Shown one piece after another: positions 45,690-57,005 of a DNA stretch of 64,000 nucleotides. The DNA comes from Ovis canadensis (lineage: Eukaryota > Chordata > Mammalia > Artiodactyla > Bovidae). The notes below the pieces were generated by a model. That model worked only from the letters and a program-made list of their open reading frames with translations, was not told where the DNA came from and ran no database searches. A program made the position numbers and the translations under genes. The DNA lies in contig NC_091255.1 in the NCBI RefSeq assembly GCF_042477335.2, positions 40,402,501 to 40,466,500 of the forward strand. Direction: 5' to 3'. The first letter of the stretch is position 1. Every line of letters begins with the position of its first letter.

Positions 45690-47395
45690 AGAAGAGAAAA
45701 AGAGACACCATTGTTGGTGATCAAGGAAGATTTAAGACACCTTCAAACAGGACACCTCTCCTCCCAGACCCGACACCTAGCTGAGGCTGTCACTGTCAGC
45801 AGGGGGGGTGAGGGGAACTTAGACAAAGAACTTGGAAGGGACCCAGTTGGGGATCATGAGATCAGAGGCACAGAACAGACTGGATCAAATCATGTGCAGG
45901 TCGTGAGCGTTGGACCAAAGCGGAGATCAGAGGAGTCACAGGAACAGAGTGGCATTTCTAGGATGCAGGCTTCGTCTCGTGGATGCTGGGAATTTACCAG
46001 ACATCCAGAGAGCAGTCTCGCTTTATCCTTCTCCCTCGTGACAGAGGAAGGAAAGCACAGGGGTGTGGGATGGACGTGTCCTGGCTTCTTCAGTGTGGTC
46101 TTCTCCTACTTCTTCCTTCCCTCATTACAACAGCAAAGAGACAAAACACAGACGAAGCTACTTAAAATATATTTCTCTATGGTCTCTCTAGTCCTGTCTG
46201 GTTTTCCCCATTCAAGTAGAAAGGTCTCTACCCCATTTCCGGCTTTCATATAACTTCCTAAATATTAAGTTTTGCTTAACGTTGTACAGCACAGCCATTT
46301 CTGGTGGAATCTATATTCCAACCAGGGTCATGCCTTCCTTTTTCTGCATATTGAAGCAGAATATAAAACTATTTAGAAATAAAAACACACAATGGGCTTA
46401 AAATTCCTGCCTTATGAAATTGAGGTTGTCAATTCCAGCTCCCCTTTATCTGAAGGAACATTCGGGCTACGCCAACATGGAAATGAAGCATCTTGACAGC
46501 TCCTCGGGGGTAATGGTGCAGAACTACTTGTATTTAACATTCCCACTTCGATTCCATTAGCACACCAAACTCAGTTTTCTCGATCTGCCAGGGAGAAGTG
46601 GAACGAAAAATCAATATCCCACCAAAAGCATTGATGAGATTTTTATCTCCTTTCAAATCACAAAGGAATGTCAGCTCCTTTTACAGAGAGACTTCCCTGA
46701 ACAAATTGCGGGTTGTCGCCACGTAAACCGATGTCGTATGAAATCCAGAGTTGAAACAGGTGCCCCCTCATTATATTTCTTTTTCCTTCCTTGCAGCATA
46801 TATTTTATGTTTGCATTAGTGTGTTCAGATGCCAAAAAGATAAGCTCTTTCACAACCCTGAGGCAGAAGTCTGCGGAGGCGCTTGTTAATATTAATAATA
46901 GCTTCAGTACATTTCCTCATGTTGTAAATTCCAGCTTTCATATCTTTCCAAGAAGTTCCTCCCTCGATCTCAGCAGTGAATGATCTTGCCAGGAGGCCTG
47001 CCCCCAGCCCTGACTCTGGCCCGGCTTTACCAAAGTGCAGGTTCCGCTGTAGGAATGAGTCAGGTGCTGGTTCCTCGGCTCCGCTGGCAAGGCTGATCCT
47101 CTGCTTTTCCCAGCAGAAGCCTTGTTTTCTTGGACCCTTCCTGGCCTCCAAGGCCATTCCTGCTTCAGCTGCCTCCTTGGACTTGAGCTTGTACTTGCTT
47201 CACGCTCCCACTCCCGCCCCGTCATCTGTCTGATTCACAGGATCTGCAGACCCCAGCCTCACCTGGAGACACGGCCAGCCCTGCTCTGTCCCTCCTTACC
47301 TTTCACCCTCACCGCTCAGAGCCAGGGCCTCTGGGGCGTGTGCCCTGGGGTTCGAGTGTGTGCTTTTTGTGTCAGAACAGGAGGCAGCAAGCATT
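45690..47395. other. 1.7-kb repeat-free region, candidate conserved noncoding element
   Basis: No transposon recognised. 46370-46990 is motif-dense (ttgttaatattaataatagc at 46883, actacttgtatttaacattc at 46522). A strong pyrimidine tract ending in ag lies at 46770-46796. 46985-47400 is more GC-rich. ORFs up to 110 residues lack known domains. Confidence 0.4.
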
Positions 47396-47396
47396 T

Positions 47397-47475
47397 CCTA
47401 CAAAGGGCCAGAGAGTAAATATCTTAGAGTAAATATCTATCAGAGAGTAAATATCTTAGAGTAAATATCTGCGTT
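47397..47475 (+). repeat. hAT-MER fragment with a 30-bp tandem duplication
   Basis: The start ttcctacaaagggccagaga matches the hAT element also seen at 16960. Then a 30-bp block occurs twice (47409-47438 and 47441-47470, 2-bp spacer), and each block itself contains agagtaaatatct twice. Confidence 0.85.
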
Positions 47476-47477
47476 CC

Positions 47478-47930
47478 TCTACAGATAGAGATAGATTAGA
47501 TAGATAGATGGATAGATGGGTGGATGGATGGATGGAGATTGATAGATAGATATAGACAGAGAGATAGAGAGAAAGAGATCATATATAGATAGATACAGAT
47601 ATATAGAGAGATAGATAATAGATATAAAGATGGATGGGTGGATGGATGGATGGAGGGAAGGAGGGATGGATGGATGGAGATATAGATATATAGAGAGATG
47701 ATATATAGATAGAGATAGATAGATGATACATATATAGATGGGTAGGCAGATGGATGGGTAGATGGACGGATGGAGATAGATGGATAGATAGATACAGATA
47801 GACAGAGAGACATATAGATAGATGATAGATGGGTAGGTAGATGGATGGGTGGATGGATGGAGGGAGGGATGGACGGATGGGCAGAAGGATGGGCAGAGAC
47901 AGCTAGCTAGAGATAGATACAGGTAATGAA
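47478..47930 (+). repeat. Compound (GATA/GGAT)n minisatellite-like tract
   Basis: About 450 bp of interspersed gata, gatg, ggat and gaga tetramers with local higher-order blocks (tggatgggtggatggatgg recurs near 47515, 47635 and 47845). The long open frames on the minus strand (up to 190 residues of HPSIHPS/YLSIYLS repeats) are by-products of the 4-bp periodicity, not genes. Confidence 0.97.
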
Positions 47931-47934
47931 GTTC

Positions 47935-48650
47935 ATTGTGAGAACTGGCTCGCATGTTTATGGAGGCAGAGAAGTCCCACAATCCACCATCTGCAGACTG
48001 GAGAACCAGAAAGTTTGTCATTCTGTCCAAGTTAGAAGGCCTGAGAACCATGAGATCTCATATCCAAAGCCAGGAAAAGACGGACGTCCCAGCTCAAGAA
48101 GACAGAGAGAAGTTGCCCTTCCGTCTCCTTTTTGTCCCTTTTGGGCTCCAATGAACTGGATGATGTTCACTCCATTGATGAAGGTGACCTTCTGAATCAA
48201 ATGCTAACCCCCTCCAGGACACCTCACAGACACACTCAGAAAGAGCATTTCACCAACTCTCTGGGCCTCATCCATCCAGTCTGGTTGGCACATAAAATTG
48301 ACTATCACATCCCATGGAAGCAGCCCTAGGCAAAGTGTGTAAACACCTGAGCCAGGTGATGCTCCAGCAAAACCGCACACACAACCAAAACTTTTATCTC
48401 CTCTGAATTTCATGAGTCACAACATGGCCCTTCTCTTTTGACTTTTCAAAATAGGTTTAAAATATAAAAGCCATTCCTATCTCAGAGGTCTGTATGGAAA
48501 CATGCAGGGGGCCAGTTTGGCCTGTAAGACTCTGTTTTCTGAGCCCTATGTTAGAAATTTCAGGAAGGCATCTCCTATAGTCACCAGTGGGGAGAAGGTG
48601 CTCAGACCAACAGCAAAATATTAATTTGTGAGTGAATTTGGACAGAACTA
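47935..48650. other. Unassigned sequence
   Basis: No repeat or gene recognised; several overlapping short ORFs have no domain. Confidence 0.4.
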
Positions 48651-48654
48651 GAAA

Positions 48655-48920
48655 TGAAGCTTCTCTGGAGACTCAGTGGTAAGAATCCACCTGCCAACGC
48701 AGAGGACGTGGGTTTCATCCCTGGTCTGGGAAGATCCCATATGCAGCAGGGCGACCAAGCCCATGCACCACCTCTGCTGAGCCCAAGGACCCTAAAGGCC
48801 ATGCTCCACAAGAGAAGCCGCTGCAATGCTAACTCACCCTAACCCTCACACCACAGCTGGAGAAAAGCCCAAGAAGCATCGCAGACCCAGCACAGCCAAA
48901 AATACATAAAGTGCTTTTTA
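48655..48920 (+). mobile_element. CHR/Bov-tA3-type tRNA SINE, nearly full length
   Basis: Head gcttctctggagactcagtg, B-box ggtttcatccctggtctggg, long body ending atcgcagacccagcacagcc with A-rich tail. Confidence 0.9.
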
Positions 48921-49500
48921 AAGTGTAATTAAAGAAACAAAGGATGAGGAAAGAATGATGGAGTGAAGGACTGAGGGAAGCAATGAAGAAATGGGTATAA
49001 AAAATATCTGACCAATCCCAAGGGACTCTGAAAATGTCTCTGATCACTTCTCTTTTTAATTCCAGCCTGAAGTTTCACCTCAGGACTGCCCTGCATCCTG
49101 CTTTTAACTTCATAAATCCCTCTATCACTCACTCATCCCACAAAGGCCTTCTGAACACCTGCTGTGGTACAACCAGGCTTGGCACCAGCCACTGAGGACA
49201 GACCAAAGGATGAGAAAGGCCCCATGGGACTCAAGCTGCAGAAGGGGCTCTAAGATATGGACAAGGAATTATATTACATGTGAATGCCTGTGAGATGGTC
49301 GAGGGCTCTGGTATCACAGGGGCTGTTACCAGTCGAGGTGGAATCAGGCTTCAGTACAAGCAAGGAAAGCTGAATAAGATGGGGCGAGTGGACTCCACAG
49401 CTCCATCAAGACAGGACCAGTCCCTTGCCTTCTAATCAGATCCAGCCCATGTAAAAAAGTAAATTCTGGAATCCTCGATGGGGTTGAGCCCTCAGGGTTT
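48921..49500. other. Unassigned sequence
   Basis: No gene or repeat recognised. Confidence 0.4.
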
Positions 49501-49502
49501 TT

Positions 49503-49862
49503 TATGGACTGAATGTTTGATATCTGCCAAAACGCCTATGTTAGAATACTAACCTCTAATGTGATGGTATTTAGAGGTGGGGTCTTTGGGAGATGGGTAA
49601 CTCATGAGGGCAGAGCCTGCATGGATACCCTTTGTTAGAAGAGGCAGGAGAAGAATATTCTTCTCTCCCCACAAGGAGATACAAGGAGAAGTTGGCATCT
49701 GTGAGCCAGGAACTGGGCTCTCACCAGACACCATGTCTGCCGGTACCTTGACCTTGGACTTCCCAGGCTCCAGAACTGTGAGAATTAAATGATTGTTGCT
49801 GAAGCCACCCAGCCTGTGGTGTTCTGTTCGAGCAGCCCAAACTGACCAGAACCTGCTGAGTA
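49503..49862 (+). mobile_element. Solo LTR of a MaLR (ERVL-related) retrotransposon
   Basis: The order atggactgaatgtttgatat, ctctaatgtgatggtattta/gaggtggggtctttggg, ctctcaccagacaccatg, tccagaactgtgagaattaa and agccacccagcctgtggtgt is that of MLT1/MST-type LTRs. No internal retroviral coding sequence flanks it, so it is a solo LTR. It carries no gene. Confidence 0.85.
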
Positions 49863-50595
49863 TTCAAAGCACCTCTCAGAAGTTCTCGGAGAAACCCTCT
49901 CATTGTTCATTTGCATGTTCCTCGGTTATAAATTCCAAGGAGAACTTGAGATAAATTTTAATCTGCAAACACATGTAAAATATTTTCTTCAAACAAAGGA
50001 AACCCCAGCAGCCATGTGTTTCTCTGAAAGATACAGAAAGTTTCTCAAAATGGATGTTTCTCACATGGCCCTTAGATAAAAGTCGGGGAAATGGCATTAA
50101 ATCTTAACGGAGTGGAAGCATTTCTGAAGGGGACTGAGATAATACGGACCAGACACAGGGCTCTCTGAAAAGCTAACTCAATACCGGCCTTGAGCTCAAA
50201 GAATGTGGATGAATGGATGTTTAACATGAGCCCTAGGTGCTCTTGGACACACGTCAAATGTCTCCAGCCAGCTTCTGGCAAGTACCGAATTGGAGCAAAT
50301 TAATGATGGGTTCTCTGAGGCATCCCTGAAGTGTCAGTGGGTCCAGCTTTAATCATTGGAAAGCAAGGCCAGCCTTCCAGGAAGGTGGAGAAAACCAGGT
50401 GATGGGAGAGGTCGGAAGGCCCACACCCCTAAAAACATCTGCATGCATCCAGGTGCCGTAAAGACCAAGTGTCCTTCCTGAGAGTGGACCTGATCGCATC
50501 ACTGCCCTGGTTCAGCTCTCTTCAGGGAACTCCCCTGCCCACATTGACTTCCAAATAGAATCCACACTCCTTGGAGTGATATAAAGAGATCTTCC
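49863..50595. other. Repeat-free region, candidate conserved noncoding element
   Basis: 49890-50290 is motif-dense (tcatttgcatgttcctcggt at 49906 contains an octamer-like atttgcat). No gene recognised. Confidence 0.35.
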
Positions 50596-50599
50596 TTGG

Positions 50600-50930
50600 G
50601 AAAAAAAAATGTTAGATTTCTACCTCATGCTTTAAAGCAAAATAATTTCCAGATGGGTTGAAGAGTAAAAATATAAGAAATAAAACCTAAAAAAGAACCA
50701 GGTGAAAAAAAATAGGGAGAAGTACGTGTTATCTGATCTAGGGATTGTAAAGATTTACTAAACATGCCACCTAGAAAAGACAGGTAGTTTGGATCATATA
50801 AAAATTAGAAAGGCCTTTTGTATATCGCAAAACAAAACCAATGAAACTGAAAGGCAAGTGGCAAATAGGAGAAGATATGTTGTTATTTGATGAAGAGTTC
50901 ATGTTTTTAAAATGTAAGCAGGACTTTGCA
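50600..50930 (+). mobile_element. Old LINE-1 ORF2 C-terminal fragment
   Basis: atttctacctcatgctttaa, atttccagatgggttgaaga, atcatataaaaattagaaag and aagtggcaaataggaga follow the end of an L1M ORF2. The frame is destroyed. Confidence 0.55.
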
Positions 50931-51900
50931 AAGGAAAGAGAAAAAAAAAGATAAATGCGGCTACAGAAAGAAAAACAAGGGGGCATGGACTGAAAAAGAA
51001 AGAGAATTTCAGTGATTTATTCAACAGAGATTTGTGTCTGCTCCATGCAGAATGCTGCATTTGTCAGTAGGCAAAAGTCGTGCAGGCTGAGGGTGAAAAT
51101 GCTCTGCTCTGTCCACCAGCAGAACCCAGCCCCTGGGAGTATTGGCTGCCTGAGTCCCTCGGTGGACCTCCCTCCAGCAAAGGTAGCAGTCACTCCCAAG
51201 GTGGTATCCTTCCCCTGTGACAGATGCACACAGTGACTGGTCAAAGGAGGGGTTACAACTCATAGGCCCCCTGGCCTTGAGTCAGGACATCTGAAGGTGA
51301 CTCTGCCTCTTCCTCCGCCCAGTCCTCTGCTCTCCAGCTTTCAGGTGACGCCCCCAAGGAGCCTTCCCAACTGACACATGGCAGCCAACCCATTTCAGGT
51401 CTATATCCAGGGCATCTTCCTTGAGACAGGTGTTCAGCTGGAACAGTGATCGAAGAAATACAATGAAGCTGTCTTTTGATTTCCCTTCCTGCAGAATGAA
51501 AGGGGTGTCCATAAAGGAAAACGACAACCAGGGAAACGTAGCAAAGAGTCAGAGACCCAGACAAAAGAGAAAGCTGCAAATCGGGGGTGCTGATCAACCG
51601 AAACAAAGAGCGCAGAAAAGGAGTGGGCGTTAGGATTTTCAAAAAGTGTCCCTTGAATTTACCAATAACTAGGTTTTTCACGACCTGGGAAAAGAGTAGC
51701 TTTGGGGGAATGAAAGATGTCAGAGCTTTGAGCGGGGAGTGGGATGTGAGAAAGAGGTGATGACAGGTAAAGGTGACCCCTCCAAGATGTAATAATAATT
51801 TATAAATATGGAGGAGAGTGTTCATGCTCAAGTTCACTCATCCATGTGTGTATGTGTGCATGTATATGTAAATGTGTGTGCACGTAATGGCCAAGGGAAA
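50931..51900. other. Unassigned region with a 194-residue minus-strand ORF
   Basis: No repeat recognised. The minus-strand ORF 51837-51253 (194 residues) is the longest one outside repeats. It is hydrophobic in its first half, has no motif I know, and is overlapped by ORFs in other frames. I regard it as probably chance. Confidence 0.3.
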
Positions 51901-51909
51901 GGGTTGGCA

Positions 51910-52000
51910 AAATTTTTCTGTAGAGAACCAAATAATAAATATTTTTGGTAGACCCTATGATCTGTGTCACAACTATCCAACTCTGCCATTGTAGAATTTT
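51910..52000 (+). mobile_element. hAT-MER fragment
   Basis: ttctgtagagaaccaaataa/taaat and tcacaactatccaactctgc/cattgta match the same element as 16960-17195. Truncated. Confidence 0.65.
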
Positions 52001-52024
52001 TACAACACATCATTTCATGGTCTT

Positions 52025-52185
52025 TAGAACGGGGGTTCTAGAAACATTAGCTTGCATAATGATCAGCTGGAGGGCTTGTTGAAATAGTTGCTGAGCCCAA
52101 CCCCAGAGTTTCTGGGTAAGTTTAAGTTGGAACCTGAGAATCTGCATTTCTAATACATTCTTAAGTGATAATAATGGTGTTGGTG
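52025..52185 (+). mobile_element. MER5-type hAT element
   Basis: gctggagggcttgttgaaat, ctgagcccaaccccagagtt and gaatctgcatttctaataca are MER5 landmarks. It is short and non-autonomous. Confidence 0.8.
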
Positions 52186-52554
52186 CATGTCTGGACAAGC
52201 AGTGCTCGGGGCATCACTGCAGATATTAGATCTTCCCACTAAACTGAATGGGTCCATGGAAGAGAACGCAGTTACAATTTCTCTTCAGGATCACCTCACT
52301 CTCTCAGGCAACTCTACACAGCTCAAGATGCAAAAAACAAGCGGCCACTGCCCCTGCTCCCCGTGTATAACAACCTACCAACAAGAGGTAAAATTGATAT
52401 ACAAGCATTTGCTCCGAGTGTTTTTCTTCCCAGGAACATGCAAGAAGTTTCCAGCTGCCAAAGCAGAAGGGAATCATCCAAATTCTTCAATCCAATGGTG
52501 TGAAGACAAATGTTAAACCACCAGCTTGCAAGAAAGTGTGCTGAATTATTGTCC
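52186..52554. other. Unassigned sequence with a 109-residue ORF
   Basis: The plus-strand ORF 52187-52516 begins inside MER5 sequence and has no known domain. Probably not coding. Confidence 0.35.
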
Positions 52555-52555
52555 T

Positions 52556-53000
52556 TGTTGTTCAGTCACTTCATTGTGTCCGACTGTTTGCGACCTCTTG
52601 GACTACAGCACACCAAGCCTCCCTCTCCTTCACCATCTCCCAGAATTTGCTCAAACTCATGTCCAGTGAGTCAGTGATGCCATCCAACCATCTCATCCTC
52701 TGTCATCCCCTTCTCCTGCCTTCAATCTTTCCCAACATCAGGGTCTTTTCCAGTGAGTCAGCTGTTCACATCAGGTAGTCAAAGTATTGGAGCTTCAGCT
52801 TCAGCATCAAGTCTTTCCAATGAATATTCAAGGTTGATTTCCTTTAGGATGGACTGGTTTGATCTCCTTGCAGTCCAAGGGACTCTCAAGAGTCTTCTCT
52901 AGCACCACAATTCGAAAAGATCAATTCTTTGGCGCTCAGCCTTCCTTATGGTCCAGTTCTCATATCCATACATGACTACAGGAAAGAAAAAAACTTTGAC
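52556..53000 (-). mobile_element. BovB 3' end, diverged
   Basis: Antisense: ttgttgttcagtcacttcat to catgactacaggaaagaaaa. It extends past the usual ELWCW codons into FPVVMYGYENW (frame 53156-52899), so it is longer than most tails here. It is joined at 53001 to a SINE 3' half. Confidence 0.92.
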
Positions 53001-53110
53001 TAAGAGAAACCTGCACACCACAACTAGAGAGTAACTTTTGCTCTCCGCGACTAGAGAAAACCCATACAGTAGCAAAGACCCAGCACAGCCAAGTAAATAA
53101 ATAAAATTAT
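53001..53110 (+). mobile_element. CHR-type SINE, 3' half only
   Basis: accacaactagagagtaact, cgactagagaaaacccatac and agacccagcacagccaagta, then ataaataaa. The tRNA-like head is absent. Confidence 0.85.
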
Positions 53111-53128
53111 ATATATATATATATATAA
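53105..53128. repeat. (AT)n microsatellite
   Basis: About 11 AT units grown from the SINE tail. Confidence 0.95.
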
Positions 53129-53485
53129 ACTGAAAGACAGCGATTTGCCAAAGCACAACTGGGCTTCAAATCTGTGTCCTGTGACTTCTAGCCCAAGGAT
53201 TCTTCTGATCCATCACATTGGTTCTTGTGATCTCAAAGGCAGTGTCAATACAACTATTGGCCCTCTTGAACTTTCCTATGACAAGGGCTTGGGGACTCGC
53301 GTGCCAGGTTCAGCCCCTTTTATTTCCATAAGGAAGTCCCTAATGTTTATGTCACGGGAAGACAGACAAGGCAGGACTTTGCTCCCCACCCCCATCTACG
53401 GCATCAATAGTAAGCTCTCTTGGAAATATCTTTCCCCTTATTCTGAAAGAAAATGTTTTCCTGACTTGGCATGCTCACAAATACT

Positions 53486-53504
53486 ACAAAAAAAAAAAAA
53501 AAAA
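53486..53504. repeat. Poly(A) run
   Basis: A run of about 18 A with no recognisable retrotransposon immediately upstream. Confidence 0.9.
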
Positions 53505-53509
53505 GATTA

Positions 53510-54300
53510 AATTTACTTTTAAGTTACCAAATGCACCATGCAGGTCTGTAATTGACCATGAGAGTGTCGGGAAAATATGATCTATCCTCTATAAATCAGG
53601 AAACCTTAAACAGGCTCTCTAATCGTAAATGCCGATTCTGGCAGTGTCCAAAGAGGCTCATGTTTATAAATTGTTCCCTGATGTTTTAAGTAAGTGCACA
53701 AACACAAATCATACTAAGGACTTCAGAAAGACTTAGCTGTGTGGCAATTTATTATAAGCAGTGTAATTTTCATCAGTCAGGCAGCCCTAGACTGTAATTA
53801 CCTCTCCACCAAAAGAGTTACAATTGCTTTCATTACATTTTCCTAGTCATATGCTCGTCTGGATTGCCACAGAGACACTGAATGGAAAATGCATTTATTT
53901 ATTGTTAGTCCTCCTAATGGCTTGTTACTTGGTTTCTAAAGATGTTATCAAGTCACTTGCTTTTCCTACCCCTCCCACCCTCACCGGTAGAGGACAAAAG
54001 AGGTCCAACTTGAAAATCTCCACTCACGTGGAACATCCAGGAAGGGCCCAGAGTCTGCTGATACCCCAGCTCTGGCTGAGGAATTGCCATCAGCCTGGCT
54101 AGAGTTCAAAATGCTGAAGATTAATTAAAATCACACGCCACTGAGCACAACGACCAGCCTTCCGGTCACAACTGAAAAGAAACCACATTTTGTTCCCTAT
54201 AGTTAGAGCTTTACAGGAACGTTTAAAGGACTCAGAAGGTGACCCGACAGCCCAGTCTTCCACGTGGGTGGGTGGTGTGTGAATTAGAGAGCATGGTTGC
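53510..54300. other. Repeat-free region, candidate conserved noncoding element
   Basis: 53590-53960 is the most enhancer-like stretch in the window: ctctctaatcgtaaatgccg, tgtttataaattgttcc, gtggcaatttattataagca, actgtaattacctctccacc and tacaattgctttcattacat. No gene and no repeat recognised. Confidence 0.4.
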
Positions 54301-55206
54301 CCCTTGGACCTCAAAACAAGCAAGAAGCAGCAGTCAATTTCATCCCCCTGCCACGACCCTTTTTTTTGGTCCCTGATGCCATGGAAGAAAAATCTGGAAA
54401 CAGAGATCCCAAATTTGGAGGGTGGACGTGGATGGGAGATGAAGAGACCTGGTCTGCATGTTGATGCACGAGTTTTATCAAGATCAAACATTTTGTTGGT
54501 AGACCAAGGATTTGCATACTGCTCAGAGCAAGACTCAGCTCCGGGCTGCGTCCACAGAAATCTTCCCATGAATCAGCTGTGTGCAAGCAACTCTGCCACT
54601 GTGACCTTGTGCAAGACCCTGGACCTTCATGAAAACCTCTGCTCCCTGAAGGTCTGCTAAAGAACCAATGACAGTAATTCAAAACTTCGACTCTCCACTG
54701 TCACATCAAACTCTGGATGCATACATAAGAAAGGAAAGGGGCCATGTGTCAGCACCAAGAGAATTCCCTTCCAATGATGCTGGGTTTTTTCTTGTCTTCT
54801 CTTGTTTAAAACCATGTCACAACCTAGAGAAGGACCAGCCTTGCCTAGGAATTCCCCGCTAGCCGTGTTGAGAAAGGATGTACTAAACAACCTAGAACCA
54901 CAGAATGTTAACGTTTTCTGTCTCAGAAAGACGAGAGCAGGGTGATCTGCTTTGTGTTCCTATTTTACAGATAAGAAAACAGAGGTCCAGAAATGCTCAG
55001 TCACAGGTCAGAGTTCCAGAAATGTTTCAGAGCCAGCCTCCCAGTGACCAATCGCGAATCTGTCCCACCGAAGTCCATCTGTCCTTGGAGCACTTGATGA
55101 ATGGCTTGTTGGGCACCACTGGGGAATGACATTCCCTCGACTTTGCCCTGCACAATCCAGAGCAGGCACCTTCCTGAGCATGTTAGATGAAGTGGCTCAG
55201 GACAGG
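54301..55206. other. Unassigned sequence; MIR core at 54955-55060
   Basis: Between 54955 and 55060 cctattttacagataagaaa/acagaggtcc is a MIR core. The rest, including ORFs of 118-156 residues on opposite strands (54304-54660, 54569-54099), shows no domain. Confidence 0.4.
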
Positions 55207-55215
55207 GGACCCAGT

Positions 55216-55428
55216 CATTGCTGTTTAGTCGCTAAGTCATGTCTCACTCTTTGGGATCCATGGATTGTAGTTTACAAGGCTCCTCTGAACTTGAGATTTC
55301 CCAGGCAAGAATACTGGAGTGGGTTGCCCTTTCTTACTTCAAGGAATCTTCCCACCCTGGGATCGAACCCATGTCTCCTGCATTGGCAGGCAGGGTCCTA
55401 TACCACTGAACCACCAGGGGGTCCCAGT
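55216..55428 (-). mobile_element. Bov-tA SINE with 9-bp target-site duplication
   Basis: Antisense copy. ggacccagt flanks it at 55207-55215 and 55429-55437, without mismatch. Confidence 0.96.
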
Positions 55429-55509
55429 GGACCCAGTAAATGCTGCTAAATCTGAATGCCCTGACTTCTTTTTCTACTCTTCCCTTAGAATTACTCTCAG
55501 GTCTGGATG

Positions 55510-55728
55510 AGGGGCTTCCCCTCTAGCTCAGCAGAGAAGAATCTGCCTGCAATGCAAAAGACCAAGGAGATATGCGTTTGATCCCTGGGTCGAGACAATC
55601 CCTTGGAGAAGGAAATGGCAACCCACTCCAGTATTCTTGCCTGGGAAAGCCCAAGGACAGAGGAGCCTGGTGGGCTACAGTCCATAGGGTCGCAAAGAGT
55701 TGGACATGACTGAAGTGACTGAGCATGC
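55510..55728 (+). mobile_element. Bov-tA SINE
   Basis: Head gaggggcttcccctctagct, body caacccactccagtattctt, tail catgactgaagtgactgagc. Confidence 0.95.
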
Positions 55729-55729
55729 A

Positions 55730-56650
55730 TTGGGAGCAGGAATAAAATCTCACCCTTTCCAGTGTGGACAAGCCCCAGAGACGCCAGCCAGGGAGCGGGA
55801 CGCTATGCGTGTGGTGAGCAGGCAGGTGTGACCGCCAATGTCCAGCTGCTGGGAGCTTGGAGCAGACTTACCCCCATCCTGAACGTCTTCTCATGAGATT
55901 GGGGGACAGGCAGAGTTTCATCCCACCCCCAAAGGAGCCCAGGTTGGTTGTGCCACCACTGGTTAAAAATTCATCCAAAATGCCTCCCAGTGACAGCTGG
56001 GCACAAACTCATCCTTCATACGGCTGGTTTGCTCTAGGGAGAAATCCGTGCTGTGCACGATTTGTCGGCTGGAAGGGGTCTTGCTTTCGGATGAGCTTGT
56101 CACTTCTGCAGAAATCCTATACCCCTCATTTCCCCTCGCTGGCTTGCATTTCACAAATGGCCACATCATTTTGTCAAATTGTGGAGCCACTTGGAAATTG
56201 GGCGTAGAGTTTTGCATAATCATTCATGTCATGCCGGTGACACTCTGTGATTATATATAATGGTCTCCATGGAGTCCCAAGGCAGGGCAACGCTACCTGG
56301 CTAGCCTCACAGCCAAGTTCCATTACTGCCATTTTATAGAGAAGGACCCCGAGGGGGAAAATCTCTCCTTCTACACTGGGTCCCTGCGTCTACAAGGAGG
56401 AAAATCTCAGCTTGAGGCAGTGAGTTAGTGCCCGGAAAATGAAACAGTAGACTTGTCTAAAATCAACCTTCTTGAAAATCATCTCAGTACAACTGACTTC
56501 TGAACCTAGATGCAGAAGCCAAATTTCACTAAAATTTCACCAGGTAGGAGGGGGGAAAAGTCAAGTTTTGCTTCAAGACAATTTCTGTCTGTCTCTAAAG
56601 ATAAAGATGTAACCGTTCTTAGGAATGAAAAGATGTTTGGGCTTTCTTTT
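55730..56650. other. Repeat-poor region, candidate conserved noncoding element
   Basis: 56050-56270 is motif-dense (gagttttgcataatcattca at 56208). A decayed MIR core (cattttatagagaaggaccc) is at 56328-56350. No gene recognised. Confidence 0.35.
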
Positions 56651-56699
56651 TTTGCTTTCCAAGTCTATGTATTTTAAAATAATAATTTATGTTTATTTT

Positions 56700-57005
56700 G
56701 GACTGTGCGGAGTGTTTGCTGTTGCATTGGCTTTTCCCAGGTTGCGGCAGCAGCGGGCTAGTCTCTAGTTGTGGTACACAGGCTTCTCTTGCTGTGGAGC
56801 AGAGGCTCTAGAGCATGCAGGCTTCAGCAGTTGCAGCATGTGGGCTCAGTGGTTGCAGCTCCCAAGCTCTAGAGCACAGGCTCAGTAGTTGTGGTGCTTG
56901 GGCTTAGTTGCTCCACAGCATATCGGATCTTCCCGGACCAGGGATTGAACCCACGTCTCTCACATTGAAAGGTGGATTCTTTACTATTGAGGCACCAGGG
57001 AAACC
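56700..57005 (-). mobile_element. CHR/Bov-tA3-type tRNA SINE, full length
   Basis: Antisense with the whole body (gagcatgcaggcttcagcag, gtgcttgggcttagttgctc) and head attgaggcaccagggaaacc. Confidence 0.93.

Noticed and set aside
45324..46253. 309-residue plus-strand ORF
   Set aside because: It runs through a CHR SINE and an (AT)n tract (IYIYIYI); the remainder shows no domain.
47479..48051. 190-residue minus-strand ORF of HPSIHPS/YLSIYLS repeats
   Set aside because: It is a translation of the GATA/GGAT tandem array, in which all frames stay open; no gene.
54099..54660. Overlapping 156- and 118-residue ORFs on opposite strands
   Set aside because: No domain, no homology recognised, and mutual overlap suggests chance.
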